A stretch of 64,000 bases of DNA from Stutzerimonas sp. S1 (lineage in GTDB: Bacteria; Pseudomonadota; Gammaproteobacteria; Pseudomonadales; Pseudomonadaceae): the NCBI RefSeq assembly GCF_025966695.1, contig NZ_JAOEIY010000008.1, positions 1-64,000 on the forward strand, in the 5' to 3' direction. This document shows positions 1 to 9,162 of the stretch, in pieces. The notes beneath the pieces were generated by a model, which worked only from the letters and a program-made list of their open reading frames with translations, had not been told where the DNA came from and did no database searches. The position numbers and the translations under genes were made by a program. Position 1 is the first letter of the stretch. Every line of letters begins with the position of its first letter.

Positions 1-74
1 TCGCCGTCGGCGAAGGCGCCAAGGCCTCGCTGAGTGCCTTCGATCACCTGATCCGCACCTCCGCGCCGGCCTGA
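1..74 (+). CDS. ahpF: AhpF, alkyl hydroperoxide reductase flavoprotein subunit (3' end only)
   Basis: Only the last 23 codons and the TGA stop lie in the window. The visible tail, with GEGAKASLSAFDHLIRT near its end, is almost identical to the well-known C-terminus of AhpF, the FAD- and NADH-dependent disulfide reductase that recharges the peroxiredoxin AhpC. The tail belongs to the NAD/FAD-binding part of the protein. A strong hairpin terminator follows, so this gene ends its transcription unit. The rest of the gene and any ahpC partner lie outside the window. The identification rests on a short but very characteristic segment. Confidence 0.85.
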   Translation, partial: AVGEGAKASLSAFDHLIRTSAPA

Positions 75-90
75 CCGCTGCGTGAACAAA

Positions 91-131
91 CAAAAGGGGA
101 GCAGCCGCTAGGTTGCTCCCCTTTTGGTTTT
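91..131 (+). terminator. Intrinsic terminator of ahpF
   Basis: A perfect 13-bp stem (91-103 with 114-126) encloses a 10-base loop and is followed by a T-rich run (128-132). It lies 16 bp after the ahpF stop. The stem begins with four A and ends with four T, so it can also stop the convergent diguanylate cyclase transcript coming from the other strand. Confidence 0.9.
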
Positions 132-147
132 TGCTACAGACCTGCTT

Positions 148-1518
148 TCAGTCGGCGTGCAGCACACAGCGATTGCGCCCGCCGTGCTTGGCCTGATAAA
201 GCGCCTGATCGGCCTGTTGCAGCAGGCGTTCGTAATCCGGATGGCCATCGTGCACCGCCATGCCGATGCTGACGGTCACGTTCAGTCCGTCGCCATTGGG
301 CAGGCGGAAATGTTCGCGGGCGATGCGCTCTCGCAGCTTTTCCGCGGCAGCAAACGCTTTGTCGCCAGCGATATCCACCAAGACCAGCAGAAACTCCTCC
401 CCGCCCAGACGGAACGCATAATCGCCGCCACGGGTGTTGCTGGCCAGTACCGCCGCGATCTGTTGCAGAACGAGATCGCCAGCATCATGACCATGGGTGT
501 CATTGATGCGTTTGAAGTGATCCACATCGATGGCCAGAACGCCGAAAGTGTTGTTTGACTGACGGGCATAGAGCACTTCCTTGGCCATCACCACCGGCAG
601 GAACTTGCGATTGAGTAGCCGCGTCAGCACGTCACGGCCGGCTTCCAGATCGTTGGCCTGCTCGAACAGGCTGTCGAGCAGGAACTTGATCGAGCGGGTC
701 CGCTCGCGGATCTGATGCAGCTTGGCCAGACGCTCGCCGGCGTCCTGCAGCGTGGCGATGGCCTTGAGCTCGTCATCGATCCGTTCGATGTACTCAAGGA
801 TGCTTGCGCTTTCCGGCGAGCCCTGAAAAGCGTGGGACGCCTTGTGGCGGAACCACAGGCCGAACTCGGATCCCGCCAGTTGCGGCAATGCTCCGCTCAG
901 GTTGCCGACGGCCAGGTCGAACATCAGCTGGTTCTCCCAATCCAGCAGTGCAGCACGCTGGCGCTCCTTCTCGACGCCGATGTTCTGTGAGACGGAGAAC
1001 AGTCGGTAGGCCTCCTCTGCCCGCGAATTGCGGTCGTGAGACTGCGAGTAGGCGAAGCAGATGATTTCCACGGCCAGATCGATCAGGTCCGTGCCCATGC
1101 GCGCGGCCTTGCGCCGAACTGGCTCGTCGAGATCGCGCTGTTCCAGCAGCTGGCGCAGACGCCCCTTGAGCGAGCGGGAGCCACGCAGCACGAGGCTGAC
1201 CGGAATTTCTATACGCGCATGGATCTCCCCGATCTTACGTTGCAGGTCGACGACCGCGTCGAGATCGCTATGTGCGGTCGAGGAGCATACCGTCACGATC
1301 CAGCTCTGCATGGACTTGCCGAGGCGGTTTTTGACCTGCTCGTGAGACAAAAAGCTGGCCGAATGGGGATCGGCAAGCATCTGCGTATAGAAATGCTCGG
1401 CCAGTTCGGCGCTCTTGTCTTCCGCAACGGCCTGCAACGCCGTGGCGGCGTCAACGGGATAGCCGTCCAGCAGGCGCAGCCATTCGGCGACCAGCTGGTG
1501 ATTGGGTATTTGCTGCAT
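148..1518 (-). CDS. Globin-coupled diguanylate cyclase (DosC/YddV-like heme oxygen sensor)
   Basis: This 456-residue cytosolic protein has an N-terminal sensor-globin domain (about 1-155), a middle region (about 180-290) and a C-terminal GGDEF domain (about 295-455). In the globin part, His100 in KIGEIHARIEIP sits where the proximal heme ligand is expected, and Tyr44 sits at the distal position. The active site is GGEEF at 372-376. RGGD at 363-366 is spaced like an inhibitory product-binding site. The middle region has conserved-looking Trp/His residues (LWFRHKASHAF) that might bind a metal; that is a guess. The inferred role is oxygen-dependent synthesis of cyclic di-GMP. It lies 54 bp downstream of plsC on the same strand and ends against the ahpF terminator. 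No phosphodiesterase domain is present. Confidence 0.88.
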   Translation of the reverse strand: MQQIPNHQLVAEWLRLLDGYPVDAATALQAVAEDKSAELAEHFYTQMLADPHSASFLSHEQVKNRLGKSMQSWIVTVCSSTAHSDLDAVVDLQRKIGEIHARIEIPVSLVLRGSRSLKGRLRQLLEQRDLDEPVRRKAARMGTDLIDLAVEIICFAYSQSHDRNSRAEEAYRLFSVSQNIGVEKERQRAALLDWENQLMFDLAVGNLSGALPQLAGSEFGLWFRHKASHAFQGSPESASILEYIERIDDELKAIATLQDAGERLAKLHQIRERTRSIKFLLDSLFEQANDLEAGRDVLTRLLNRKFLPVVMAKEVLYARQSNNTFGVLAIDVDHFKRINDTHGHDAGDLVLQQIAAVLASNTRGGDYAFRLGGEEFLLVLVDIAGDKAFAAAEKLRERIAREHFRLPNGDGLNVTVSIGMAVHDGHPDYERLLQQADQALYQAKHGGRNRCVLHAD

Positions 1519-1572
1519 AGCGGACTCGGAAAGATGGGCAGGCGGACGTCCCTGGCTGCCCCAAAGTGTCGA

Positions 1573-2322
1573 TCAGTTGCTCGGACGCCCCAGGGTTTCG
1601 AGCTGACTGACCTGCGCGTTGATCCAGTCCTCGGCGCGCTGATTGAGTTCGGCGATCGCCCGCGGGCTCTCGCTGTCACCGTACATGGCCGGGCCGATAA
1701 CCACTTGGATGGTTCCGGGCCGTTTGCCCCAGCCAGCCTTTGGCCAGAACATGCCGGCGTTATGGGCGATGGGCAACACTGGCAGGCCTGCGTTGACCGC
1801 CAGCGCGGCGCCACTGCGCGAGAACTTGCCAGGCTGGCCGACCGGTACGCGAGTTCCTTCGGGGAAGATCAGCACCCAGGCGCCCTGCTCCAGGCGTTCG
1901 TGGCCCTGCTTGGCGACCTGCCGTAGCGCTGCCTTGGGGTTGTCTCGATCGATGGCGATGGGCTTGAGCAGCATGATCGCCCAACCGAAGAACGGTACCC
2001 GCAGCAACTCGCGCTTGAGCACCTGGGTCAGCGGCTCGAAGTAGGCGGACAGGAAAAAGGTTTCCCAGGTGCTCTGGTGCTTGGCCAAGATCACGCAAGG
2101 GCGCTCCGGGATGTTCTCCGTGCCATGCACCTCATAGCGCAAGCCAATCAGCGTCCTGGCCAGCCAGACGGCGCAGCGGCACCAGTTCTGCACTACGAAG
2201 CGATAACGTGTACGAAAGCCCATGAACGGTGCGCAGACTAGGCTGACCAGACACCAGGCGCACGCGGTGAAGGCCAGCAGGAAATAGAACAGGGCGATGC
2301 GTAGGGGGAACAGGAGGCTCAT
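1573..2322 (-). CDS. plsC: PlsC-family 1-acyl-sn-glycerol-3-phosphate acyltransferase
   Basis: This 249-residue inner-membrane enzyme would transfer a fatty acyl chain to lysophosphatidic acid to make phosphatidic acid. It has an N-terminal hydrophobic segment (about 5-32), the acyltransferase HX4E motif (His82 to Glu87 in LAKHQSTWE) and the substrate-binding FPEGTR motif at 153-158. The HX4D aspartate is Glu here, which is a tolerated variant. The ATG overlaps the gmhB stop (ATGA), so the two genes are translationally coupled in the run glyQ-glyS-gmhB-plsC. Pseudomonas species carry more than one PlsC-like protein, so the exact acyl preference is unknown. Confidence 0.88.
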   Translation of the reverse strand: MSLLFPLRIALFYFLLAFTACAWCLVSLVCAPFMGFRTRYRFVVQNWCRCAVWLARTLIGLRYEVHGTENIPERPCVILAKHQSTWETFFLSAYFEPLTQVLKRELLRVPFFGWAIMLLKPIAIDRDNPKAALRQVAKQGHERLEQGAWVLIFPEGTRVPVGQPGKFSRSGAALAVNAGLPVLPIAHNAGMFWPKAGWGKRPGTIQVVIGPAMYGDSESPRAIAELNQRAEDWINAQVSQLETLGRPSN

Positions 2323-2861
2323 CGAGAACTCTCGAGTAGATGATCGACAACGGCGGCCAGGTCATCGAAGACCTGAGTGCCGGGCGGCAGTGTGCCTTCC
2401 AGCGTGCGCAGGCCCTTGCCAGTACGGACCAGGTACGGCAGGCCGCCGAGCAGCATGCCAGCATGCAGATCGCGGTGGCTGTCGCCCACTACCGGCACAC
2501 CCTTGAGGTCCGCCAGGCCGAAGTGCTCGGCGATGCTGCGATACATCCCGGGTTTGGGCTTGCGGCACTCGCAACCGTCGTCCGGGCCGTGCGGGCAGTG
2601 CACGATCAGGTCGATGCGCCCGCCCTGCTCCAACACCAGCTGCTGCATCTTGAAATGCATGTCGCCGAGGGTGCTCGTATCGAATTTGCCGCGCGCGACA
2701 CCCGACTGGTTGGTGGCCACCGCCACCGTCCAGCCGGCCTTGCACAGTCGCGCGATGGCCTCGAGGGAGCCGGGAATGGGGATCCACTCCTCCGGCGACT
2801 TCACGTACTCGTCGGAGTCCTCGTTGATCACGCCGTCGCGGTCCAGCACGATCAGCTTCAC
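2319..2861 (-). CDS. gmhB: D-glycero-beta-D-manno-heptose-1,7-bisphosphate 7-phosphatase
   Basis: GmhB removes the 7-phosphate from heptose 1,7-bisphosphate in the pathway to ADP-heptose for the LPS core. The HAD nucleophile and acid pair is in VLDRDGVIN at the N-terminus, followed by ATNQSGVARG, and a zinc-binding Cys/His cluster appears as CPHGPDDGCECRKPKPGM. I place the start at a GTG 4 bp after the glyS stop, giving 180 residues, because family members begin a few residues before the DRDG motif. A TTG at 2897, with a good upstream purine run, would add 12 residues and overlap glyS. It overlaps plsC by 4 bp. Confidence 0.9.
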   Translation of the reverse strand: MKLIVLDRDGVINEDSDEYVKSPEEWIPIPGSLEAIARLCKAGWTVAVATNQSGVARGKFDTSTLGDMHFKMQQLVLEQGGRIDLIVHCPHGPDDGCECRKPKPGMYRSIAEHFGLADLKGVPVVGDSHRDLHAGMLLGGLPYLVRTGKGLRTLEGTLPPGTQVFDDLAAVVDHLLESSR

Positions 2862-2865
2862 AGGC

Positions 2866-4920
2866 TTAGCCAAGTGCGGAAATATCGGCAACGCCAAGGA
2901 ACAATCCTCTCAGCCGGGCCAGCAAGGCATAACGGTTGGCGCGCACCGAGGCATCCTCGGCATTCACCAGCACCGCCTCGAAGAAGGCGTCCACCGGGCC
3001 GCGCAGGTGCGCCAGGCGCTCCAGCGCCTCACGGTACTGACGCGCGGCGGCGAGCGGCTGCACGGCCTGCTCGGCCTGCTGGATCGCCGAATACAGCGAG
3101 AACTCGGTGGCGTTGTCGAACCAGCGCGGCTCAACCGCTTCCGGCAGCTTCGCCTCGAATTTGCTCAGCAGGTTGGAGACGCGCTTGTTCGCCGCGGCCA
3201 GCGCCTCGGCTTCCGGCAGTGTGCGGAAAGCCTGCACGGCCTGCACGCGCTGGTCGAAGTCCAGCGCCGAGCCCGGCTGCACGGCACGCACCGACAGGTA
3301 GGCGGCAACGTCGACGCCTTCGTCTTCATAACGAGCGCGCAGGCGATCGAAGATGAACTCCAGTACTTGATCGGCGAGCCCGGCCGACTTGACCTGCGCA
3401 CCGAACTGGCCGATGGCGAAGTTCACCGCTTCGACCAGATCCAGGTCTAGCTGCTTCTCGATCAGGATGCGCAGCACGCCGAGGGCGGCGCGACGCAATG
3501 CGTAGGGGTCCTTGGAGCCGGTCGGCAGCATGCCGATACCGAAGATGCCAACCAGGGTATCGAGCTTGTCGGCTACGGCCACAGCCGCGCCGGTGAGCGT
3601 GCTCGGCAGCTCGCCGCCCGCGCCGCGCGGCATGTACTGCTCGTTCAGTGCCAGCGCCACGTCCTGCGGCTCGCCGTCGTTGAGCGCGTAGTAGTAACCG
3701 GCGACACCCTGCATCTCCGGGAACTCGCCGACCATTTCTGTGGCGAGGTCGCACTTGCAGAGCAGACCGGCGCGGGCGGCACGCTGCTTGTCGCCGCCGG
3801 TACGTTCGGCGATCAGTCCGGCCAGGCGCGAGACACGCTCGGCCTTGTCGAACACGGTGCCGAGCTGGGCCTGGAACACTACGTTCTTCAGGCGCTCGTT
3901 GAAGCTGTCGAGCTTCTGCTTCTTGTCCTGCTTGAAGAAGAACTCGGCGTCGGTCAGACGCGGACGCACGACTTTCTCGTTGCCGGCGACGATCTGCGCG
4001 GGGTCTTTCGATTCGATATTGGCCACGGTGATGAAGCGCGGCAGCAGCTTGCCGTTGGCGTCCAGCAGGCAGAAGTACTTCTGGTTGTCCTGCATGGTGG
4101 TGATCAGCGCTTCCTGCGGCACTTCGAGGAAGCGTTCCTCGAACGAGCAGACCAGCGGCACCGGCCATTCGACCAGCGCGGTCACTTCATCGAGCAGCGC
4201 CGGCGGCACGATGGCCGTGCCGTTCTGCTCGGCCGCCAGTTGCTCGACGCGCTTGGCGATCAGCTCGCGGCGCTCGGCGAAGTCGGCGATCACATGGGCA
4301 CCACGCAGGTCTTCCAGGTAGCTGGACGGCTTGGAGATGTGCACCTGGCCCGGACTGTGGAAACGGTGGCCGCGGGATTCGCGACCGGCGCGCTGGGCGA
4401 GGATTTCGCAATCGATCACCTGCTCGCCGAACAGCATCACCAGCCATTGGGTCGGGCGGACGAACTCTTCCTTGCGCGCCGCCCAGCGCATGCGCTTGGG
4501 AATCGGCAGGTCGTTCAGCGAGGCCTCGACGATGCCTGGCAGCAGCTGGGCAGCCGGCTGGCCCTCGATGGTGCGGCTGAACTTGAGCTTGGGGCCGCTG
4601 CGATCGATCTCGGCCAGATCCACGCCACACTTGCGGGCAAAGCCCAGTGCGGCCTGGGTCGGCTCACCCTCGGCATCGAAGGCGGCCTGCATCGGCGGGC
4701 CGTCGAGGTTGATGCTGCGATCGGGCTGCTGAGTCGCCAGCTGCTCGACCAGCACCGCCAGGCGGCGCGGCGCGGCGTAGGCCTGGGCTTTCACGAAGTC
4801 CAGGCCGGCGTCCTTCAGGCCCTTCTCGATACCCGTACAGAAGGCTTCGGCCAGCTTGGCGAGCGCCTTCGGTGGCAGTTCTTCGGTACCCAGTTCGACG
4901 AGGAAATCCAGTGCACTCAT
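2866..4920 (-). CDS. glyS: Glycyl-tRNA synthetase beta subunit
   Basis: This is the 684-residue beta chain of the alpha2beta2 glycyl-tRNA synthetase. It starts with [14 protein letters not shown], the usual N-terminal signature, and ends in the anticodon-binding domain of the class Ic/DALR type. Its length is close to that of other bacterial GlyS proteins (about 680-690). The ATG overlaps the glyQ stop codon by 4 bp, so alpha and beta chains are made from one message in a coupled way. It acts in the cytosol together with GlyQ to charge tRNA-Gly. Confidence 0.97.
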   Translation of the reverse strand: MSALDFLVELGTEELPPKALAKLAEAFCTGIEKGLKDAGLDFVKAQAYAAPRRLAVLVEQLATQQPDRSINLDGPPMQAAFDAEGEPTQAALGFARKCGVDLAEIDRSGPKLKFSRTIEGQPAAQLLPGIVEASLNDLPIPKRMRWAARKEEFVRPTQWLVMLFGEQVIDCEILAQRAGRESRGHRFHSPGQVHISKPSSYLEDLRGAHVIADFAERRELIAKRVEQLAAEQNGTAIVPPALLDEVTALVEWPVPLVCSFEERFLEVPQEALITTMQDNQKYFCLLDANGKLLPRFITVANIESKDPAQIVAGNEKVVRPRLTDAEFFFKQDKKQKLDSFNERLKNVVFQAQLGTVFDKAERVSRLAGLIAERTGGDKQRAARAGLLCKCDLATEMVGEFPEMQGVAGYYYALNDGEPQDVALALNEQYMPRGAGGELPSTLTGAAVAVADKLDTLVGIFGIGMLPTGSKDPYALRRAALGVLRILIEKQLDLDLVEAVNFAIGQFGAQVKSAGLADQVLEFIFDRLRARYEDEGVDVAAYLSVRAVQPGSALDFDQRVQAVQAFRTLPEAEALAAANKRVSNLLSKFEAKLPEAVEPRWFDNATEFSLYSAIQQAEQAVQPLAAARQYREALERLAHLRGPVDAFFEAVLVNAEDASVRANRYALLARLRGLFLGVADISALG

Positions 4921-5864
4921 TCTGCAGCCTCCAGCTTGGCCAGCACTTCGTCACGCAGTTCGGGGGTGGCCATGGGGAAGCCGAGTTTGGCCCGCGCCAG
5001 CAGGTAGCTCTGGGCGATCGAGCGCGCCAGGCTGCGCACGCGCAGGATGTACTGCTGGCGCGCGGTGACCGAGATGGCGCGACGGGCATCGAGCAGGTTG
5101 AAGGTGTGCGAGGCCTTGACCACCATTTCATAGGCCGGCAGCGGCAGCTCGGCGGCCATCAGCCGGTTGGCTTCGCTCTCGTAGAAGTCGAAGAGTTCGA
5201 ACAGCTTCGGCACGTTGGCGTGCTCGAAGTTGTAGGTCGACTGCTCCACCTCGTTCTGGTGGAACACGTCGCCATAGGTCACGGTGCCGAATGGACCGTC
5301 GGCCCAGATCAGGTCGTAGACCGAGTCGACGCCCTGCAGGTACATGGCCAGGCGCTCGAGTCCGTAGGTGATCTCGCCGGTGACCGGGTAGCACTCGACG
5401 CCGCCGACTTGCTGGAAATAGGTGAACTGGGTGACTTCCATGCCGTTGAGCCAGACTTCCCAGCCCAGACCCCAGGCGCCGAGGGTCGGCGATTCCCAGT
5501 TGTCCTCGACGAAGCGCACGTCGTGCACCGAGGTGTCGACGCCGATGCGACGCAGCGACTCGAGGTACAGGTCCTGGATGTTGTCCGGGTTGGGCTTCAA
5601 TACCACCTGGAACTGGTAGTAATGCTGCAGGCGGTTGGGGTTCTCGCCGTAGCGGCCGTCGGCCGGGCGGCGCGAAGGCTGAACATAGGCAGCGTTCCAG
5701 GTCTCGGGACCGATGGCGCGCAGGAAGGTGGCGGTGTGGAATGTACCGGCGCCCATTTCCATGTCATAGGGCTGCAGGACCACGCAACCCTGCTCGGCCC
5801 AGTAGCTTTGCAGGGCGAGGATCAGGTCTTGGAAGGTGCGCACGGCAGGCGTAGTCTGGCTCAA
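4917..5864 (-). CDS. glyQ: Glycyl-tRNA synthetase alpha subunit
   Basis: GlyQ is the catalytic class II chain that activates glycine. I choose a TTG start at 5864, giving 315 residues beginning with [14 protein letters not shown], because this matches the family N-terminus and is preceded by AGGTG about 6 bp upstream. The open frame extends to 5978, but the added 38 codons look unlike any GlyQ and run into the divergent tag start. Class II features such as [13 protein letters not shown] and the long conserved central part are intact. It is first in the run glyQ-glyS-gmhB-plsC. A TTG start may keep translation low. Confidence 0.95.
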   Translation of the reverse strand: MSQTTPAVRTFQDLILALQSYWAEQGCVVLQPYDMEMGAGTFHTATFLRAIGPETWNAAYVQPSRRPADGRYGENPNRLQHYYQFQVVLKPNPDNIQDLYLESLRRIGVDTSVHDVRFVEDNWESPTLGAWGLGWEVWLNGMEVTQFTYFQQVGGVECYPVTGEITYGLERLAMYLQGVDSVYDLIWADGPFGTVTYGDVFHQNEVEQSTYNFEHANVPKLFELFDFYESEANRLMAAELPLPAYEMVVKASHTFNLLDARRAISVTARQQYILRVRSLARSIAQSYLLARAKLGFPMATPELRDEVLAKLEAAE

Positions 5865-5971
5865 AATTTCACCTGTGCTGGGCTTCGACAGAAAGCCTCG
5901 AAGTATACCCCCCGCATGGTCGCGCTTGCGATGGTTTCGGCCATTCGCTGACGCCTGTACAAGGAGACGAC
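5865..5971. promoter_or_regulatory. Divergent promoter region between glyQ and tag
   Basis: This 107-bp space separates the TTG start of glyQ from the ATG of tag, so it must hold both promoters. The tag ribosome binding site AAGGAG is visible at 5961-5966. I could not single out convincing -35 and -10 boxes for either direction. Confidence 0.5.
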
Positions 5972-6529
5972 ATGCCACGTTGTGCCTGGTGCGGCACGGA
6001 TCCGCTGTACATCGACTACCACGATCGTGAGTGGGGCGTGCCGACTCGCGATTCGCAGGTGCTGTTCGAGTTTCTTCTGCTCGAAGCCTTCCAGGCCGGC
6101 CTGTCGTGGATCACCGTGTTGCGCAAGCGCGAACGCTACCGGCAGGTGTTGTTCGGCTTCGATGCCGAGCGCCTGGCGCGCATGAGCGATGCCGAAATCG
6201 ACGAGCGCCTGCAGGACCCCGGCATCATCCGCAACCGGCGCAAGCTCGAGGCTGCGCGCAGCAACGCGCGCGCCTGGCTGCAGCTGGAAGACCCGGTGGG
6301 GTTTGTCTGGTCTTTCGTCGGCGGCGCGCCGAAGATCAACCGGTTCGAAAGCATCGATCAGGTGCCGGCGGTCACGCCCGAGGCCGAGGCGATGAGCAAG
6401 GCGTTGAAGAAGGCCGGTTTCAGCTTCGTCGGGCCGACTATCTGTTACGCCTACATGCAGGCGTGCGGCCTGGTCATGGACCATCTGGTCGATTGCCAGC
6501 GCCATGCTGTGCTGGCCGATACCGATTGA
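5972..6529 (+). CDS. tag: DNA-3-methyladenine glycosylase I
   Basis: Tag excises 3-methyladenine from alkylated DNA as the first step of base-excision repair. The 185-residue protein begins with the family signature PRCAWCG...YHDREWGVP and carries the expected zinc ligands: Cys4 and His17 near the N-terminus, and the C-terminal His and Cys in MDHLVDC. The internal motif [14 protein letters not shown] is also typical. The ATG has a clean AAGGAG ribosome binding site 5 bp upstream. It is transcribed divergently from glyQ. Confidence 0.96.
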   Translation: MPRCAWCGTDPLYIDYHDREWGVPTRDSQVLFEFLLLEAFQAGLSWITVLRKRERYRQVLFGFDAERLARMSDAEIDERLQDPGIIRNRRKLEAARSNARAWLQLEDPVGFVWSFVGGAPKINRFESIDQVPAVTPEAEAMSKALKKAGFSFVGPTICYAYMQACGLVMDHLVDCQRHAVLADTD

Positions 6530-6642
6530 GTAGGTGCGGCACGGCTGGCCTTGCCAGGATGTGCAGCCGTTGCTGCCGCCGTGCCTGAACGCTGGTGCCG
6601 GTTGCAGGTAGACTAGGCGACCTGAAAATTTCGGAGTGCGGT

Positions 6643-7530
6643 GTGGAAAAGCTCAAAGGTGCGTTGGTGGTCGGCTCCCTGCGGCTCTTCGCTCGACTGC
6701 CCTGGCGCATGGTCCAGGGCCTGGGCTCGCTGATCGGCTGGCTGATGTGGAAGCTACCCAATCGTTCGCGCGAAGTGGCGCGGATCAATCTGCACAAGTG
6801 CTTCCCCGAGCTGAGCCCGGCGGAACTCGACGCCCTGCTCGGCCGCACCCTGCGTGAAACCGGCATGACCTTCACCGAAAGCGCCTGCGCCTGGATCTGG
6901 CCGGCGGAAAAGACCCTGAGACTGGTGCGTGAGGTCGAAGGGCTCGAGGTGCTGCAGGCGGCGCTGGCCTCGGGCAAGGGCGTGGTCGGCATCACCAGCC
7001 ACCTTGGCAATTGGGAAGTGCTCAACCACTTCTATTGCGCGCAATGCAAACCGATCATCTTCTACCGGCCGCCGAAGTTGAAGGCGGTGGACGAGCTGTT
7101 GCAGCAGCAGCGTGTGCAGCTGGGCAATCGGGTTGCGCCATCGACCAAGGAAGGCATTCTCAGCGTCATCAAGGAAGTACGTCGCGGTGGTGCAGTAGGC
7201 ATTCCTGCCGATCCCGAACCCAGCGAAGGTAGCGGTATATTTGTGCCCTTCTTCGCCACCCGGGCGCTGACCAGCAAGTTCGTCCCGGGGATGCTCGCCG
7301 GCGGCAAGGCCGTGGGCGTGTTCCTCCACGCGTTGCGCCTGGAGGACGGTTCGGGTTTCAAGGTGATCCTCGAGGCGGCGCCCGACGGGATGTACAGCGA
7401 AGACGCCGAAACCGGTGTGGCAGCGATGAGCGCGATGATCGAGAAGTACGTGCGCGCCTATCCGAGCCAGTACATGTGGACGATGAAGCGCTTCAAGAAG
7501 CGTCCGCCGGGTGAGAAACGCTGGTACTGA
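6643..7530 (+). CDS. Lipid A biosynthesis acyltransferase (LpxL/HtrB family)
   Basis: This 295-residue membrane-associated enzyme belongs to the late lipid A acyltransferases that add secondary acyl chains to Kdo2-lipid A. The catalytic HX4E motif is in SHLGNWEV, followed by the family's YRPPK and FVPFF elements. I choose the GTG at 6643, preceded by CGGAG 6 bp upstream, because VEKLKGALVVGSLRLFARLP matches the amphipathic N-terminus of the family. The frame opens earlier, at 6595, without support. Which acyl chain it adds cannot be read from the sequence. Pseudomonas has two or more paralogs. Confidence 0.88.
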   Translation: MEKLKGALVVGSLRLFARLPWRMVQGLGSLIGWLMWKLPNRSREVARINLHKCFPELSPAELDALLGRTLRETGMTFTESACAWIWPAEKTLRLVREVEGLEVLQAALASGKGVVGITSHLGNWEVLNHFYCAQCKPIIFYRPPKLKAVDELLQQQRVQLGNRVAPSTKEGILSVIKEVRRGGAVGIPADPEPSEGSGIFVPFFATRALTSKFVPGMLAGGKAVGVFLHALRLEDGSGFKVILEAAPDGMYSEDAETGVAAMSAMIEKYVRAYPSQYMWTMKRFKKRPPGEKRWY

Positions 7531-7567
7531 GCGGGCCAGACAAGAACGACAACAAGGACGAGCGACC

Positions 7568-7834
7568 ATGAACAACCAACGTCAGTATCCGCGCACCAAC
7601 ATGAAATGTCGGATTCGCATCTGCCATCCCGCGTTTGGCGAGCTCTTCGCGCAAACCCGTGATCTGTCCGACGGTGGCGTCTACATCAAGCACCCTGAGC
7701 TGGCGGCTCTCACCCCGGGCAGCGTGGTCACCGGACAGGTGCAGGATCTGCCCATCCCCGCGCCGGTATTGCAGCTGGAAGTGATGCGGGTGGATGCAGA
7801 GGGTGCCGGGCTGCGCTTTCTCACCGAAGAGTGA
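7568..7834 (+). CDS. PilZ-domain cyclic di-GMP binding protein
   Basis: This 88-residue single-domain protein carries both parts of the PilZ binding signature: Arg5-x3-Arg9 (RQYPR) and DxSxxG at 32-37 (DLSDGG). Its size is about one PilZ domain with no extra module, so it probably acts as an adaptor that binds cyclic di-GMP and then a partner protein. The ATG is preceded by AAGGA. It follows the lpxL-like gene by 37 bp and probably shares its transcript. The target is unknown. Confidence 0.85.
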   Translation: MNNQRQYPRTNMKCRIRICHPAFGELFAQTRDLSDGGVYIKHPELAALTPGSVVTGQVQDLPIPAPVLQLEVMRVDAEGAGLRFLTEE

Positions 7835-7855
7835 AGCCAGGGCGGCGGTGCCGGC

Positions 7856-8173
7856 TCAATCCGGCGTGAGCTTGTCCAGTCGGCGCAGAAACAGCGTCAT
7901 TTCCTTTTCCGCCTGCTTGTCGCCGCGGGCGACCGCCGCGGCAATCCCCTGCTGCCAGGCATGACGCGCACCGGGGATGTCGTCGGCGGCCTGCAGTGCC
8001 TTGCCGAGCAGCTTCCAGGCCGCCGAATACTTCGGATCGAGTTCCACGCAGCGGCGCAGATGCTCGGCCGCCCGGCCCGGCTGTCCCGCATCCAGATAGC
8101 CCTTGCCGAGGCCGAAGCGCAGCATCGGGTTGTCCATGCCTTGCGAGAGCATTTTTTCCAGCGATTCGAGCAT
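7856..8173 (-). CDS. Small TPR-repeat protein
   Basis: This 105-residue protein consists mainly of tetratricopeptide repeats: a first at about 15-48 (LRFGLGKGYLDAGQPGRAAEHL) and a second at about 49-82 (PKYSAAWKLLGKALQAADD). Such repeats usually form protein-protein contacts. I start it at the ATG at 8173, which has AAAAAGG upstream; the open frame is longer but the extension is low-complexity. It is convergent with the PilZ gene. No enzymatic motif is present and its partner is unknown. Confidence 0.75.
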   Translation of the reverse strand: MLESLEKMLSQGMDNPMLRFGLGKGYLDAGQPGRAAEHLRRCVELDPKYSAAWKLLGKALQAADDIPGARHAWQQGIAAAVARGDKQAEKEMTLFLRRLDKLTPD

Positions 8174-8325
8174 CTTCGGACCTTTTTCGGCAGGCGCTCC
8201 GGGTGTCCTCACTGTAGTGCAAAGCATCCTCCGGGCAAGGTCGGCAGCATAAGCCATTGGTCTTAAGGGCCGTTCGCGTGGCACTTGCGGGCGTGCGACG
8301 ACACGTGAGCGGGCTCACAGGGGAC

Positions 8326-9162
8326 TCAGTGGGCCTCGTTGACCGCGCTGAGAAACTCCCGGGTGCGTTCCTCGCGCGGGTTGTTGAACAGCTCGTCCGG
8401 GCTGCCCTGCTCGTGAATCCGGCCCTCATGGAAGAAGCACACCCGGTCGGCGAATTCGCGGGCAAAGCCCATCTGATGGGTCACCATCAGCATCGTCAGG
8501 TTGTGCGCCTCGCCGAGGCGGCGGATCACGTTGAGCACTTCGCCGCACAGCTCCGGGTCCAGCGCCGAGGTCACTTCGTCGAACAGCATCACCTTCGGCC
8601 GCATCGCCAGTGCGCGGGCAATCGCCACGCGCTGTTGCTGGCCGCCGGACAGCTGCGCCGGGAAGTGTTCCAGCTTGTCTTCCAGGCCGACCATGGCCAG
8701 CAGTTCTTCGGCCCGCTCGCGGGCCTCGCGCTTGCTCAGCCCGAGTACCTGCACCGGCGCTTCCATGACGTTCTGCAACGCGTTCATATGCGGGAACAGG
8801 TTGAAGCTCTGGAACACCATGCCGACCTTGCCGCGCACCCGACGCAGGTGACGGGCATTGGCCGGGACCAGCTGGCCGTTGGCGTCGGGCATGTGCGTCA
8901 GCGGCTCGCCGTCGACCTCGATCACGCCTTCGTCGATGCCTTCCAGGGTCATAAGCACCCGCAGCAGGGTGGATTTCCCCGAGCCGCTGGGGCCGATGAT
9001 CGCGACCTTCTCGCCTTCCTCGATTTGCAGATCGAGCCCGTCGAGCACGGTCAGTTCACCGTAGCGTTTGGTCACGCCGGCGAAGCGCACCAAGGGTTGC
9101 GCCTGCTCCGGCTGTTGCGGTGTCGGGTTCAGGGTGTCCGTGGAATGCATCGGCGTATTCAT
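8326..9162 (-). CDS. ehuA: Polar amino acid/ectoine ABC transporter ATP-binding protein
   Basis: This is a 278-residue ABC ATPase with Walker A (GPSGSGKST), signature LSGGQQQR and Walker B (VMLFDEVTSALD). The last two are spelled as in amino-acid importers of the GlnQ/HisP family. The ATG at 9162 overlaps the permease stop by 4 bp (ATGA). It is the last gene of the operon binding protein-permease-permease-ATPase, and the subunits together should form one inner-membrane importer. The Ehu name follows from the binding protein and is the least certain part. Confidence 0.85.
   Translation of the reverse strand: MNTPMHSTDTLNPTPQQPEQAQPLVRFAGVTKRYGELTVLDGLDLQIEEGEKVAIIGPSGSGKSTLLRVLMTLEGIDEGVIEVDGEPLTHMPDANGQLVPANARHLRRVRGKVGMVFQSFNLFPHMNALQNVMEAPVQVLGLSKREARERAEELLAMVGLEDKLEHFPAQLSGGQQQRVAIARALAMRPKVMLFDEVTSALDPELCGEVLNVIRRLGEAHNLTMLMVTHQMGFAREFADRVCFFHEGRIHEQGSPDELFNNPREERTREFLSAVNEAH

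Noticed and set aside
1036-1926. 296-codon plus-strand frame
   Set aside because: It is antisense to the globin-coupled cyclase and plsC, both of which have diagnostic motifs.
8304-8318. Palindrome GTGAGC-GG-GCTCAC downstream of ehuA
   Set aside because: The loop is too short for a stable terminator and no T run follows.
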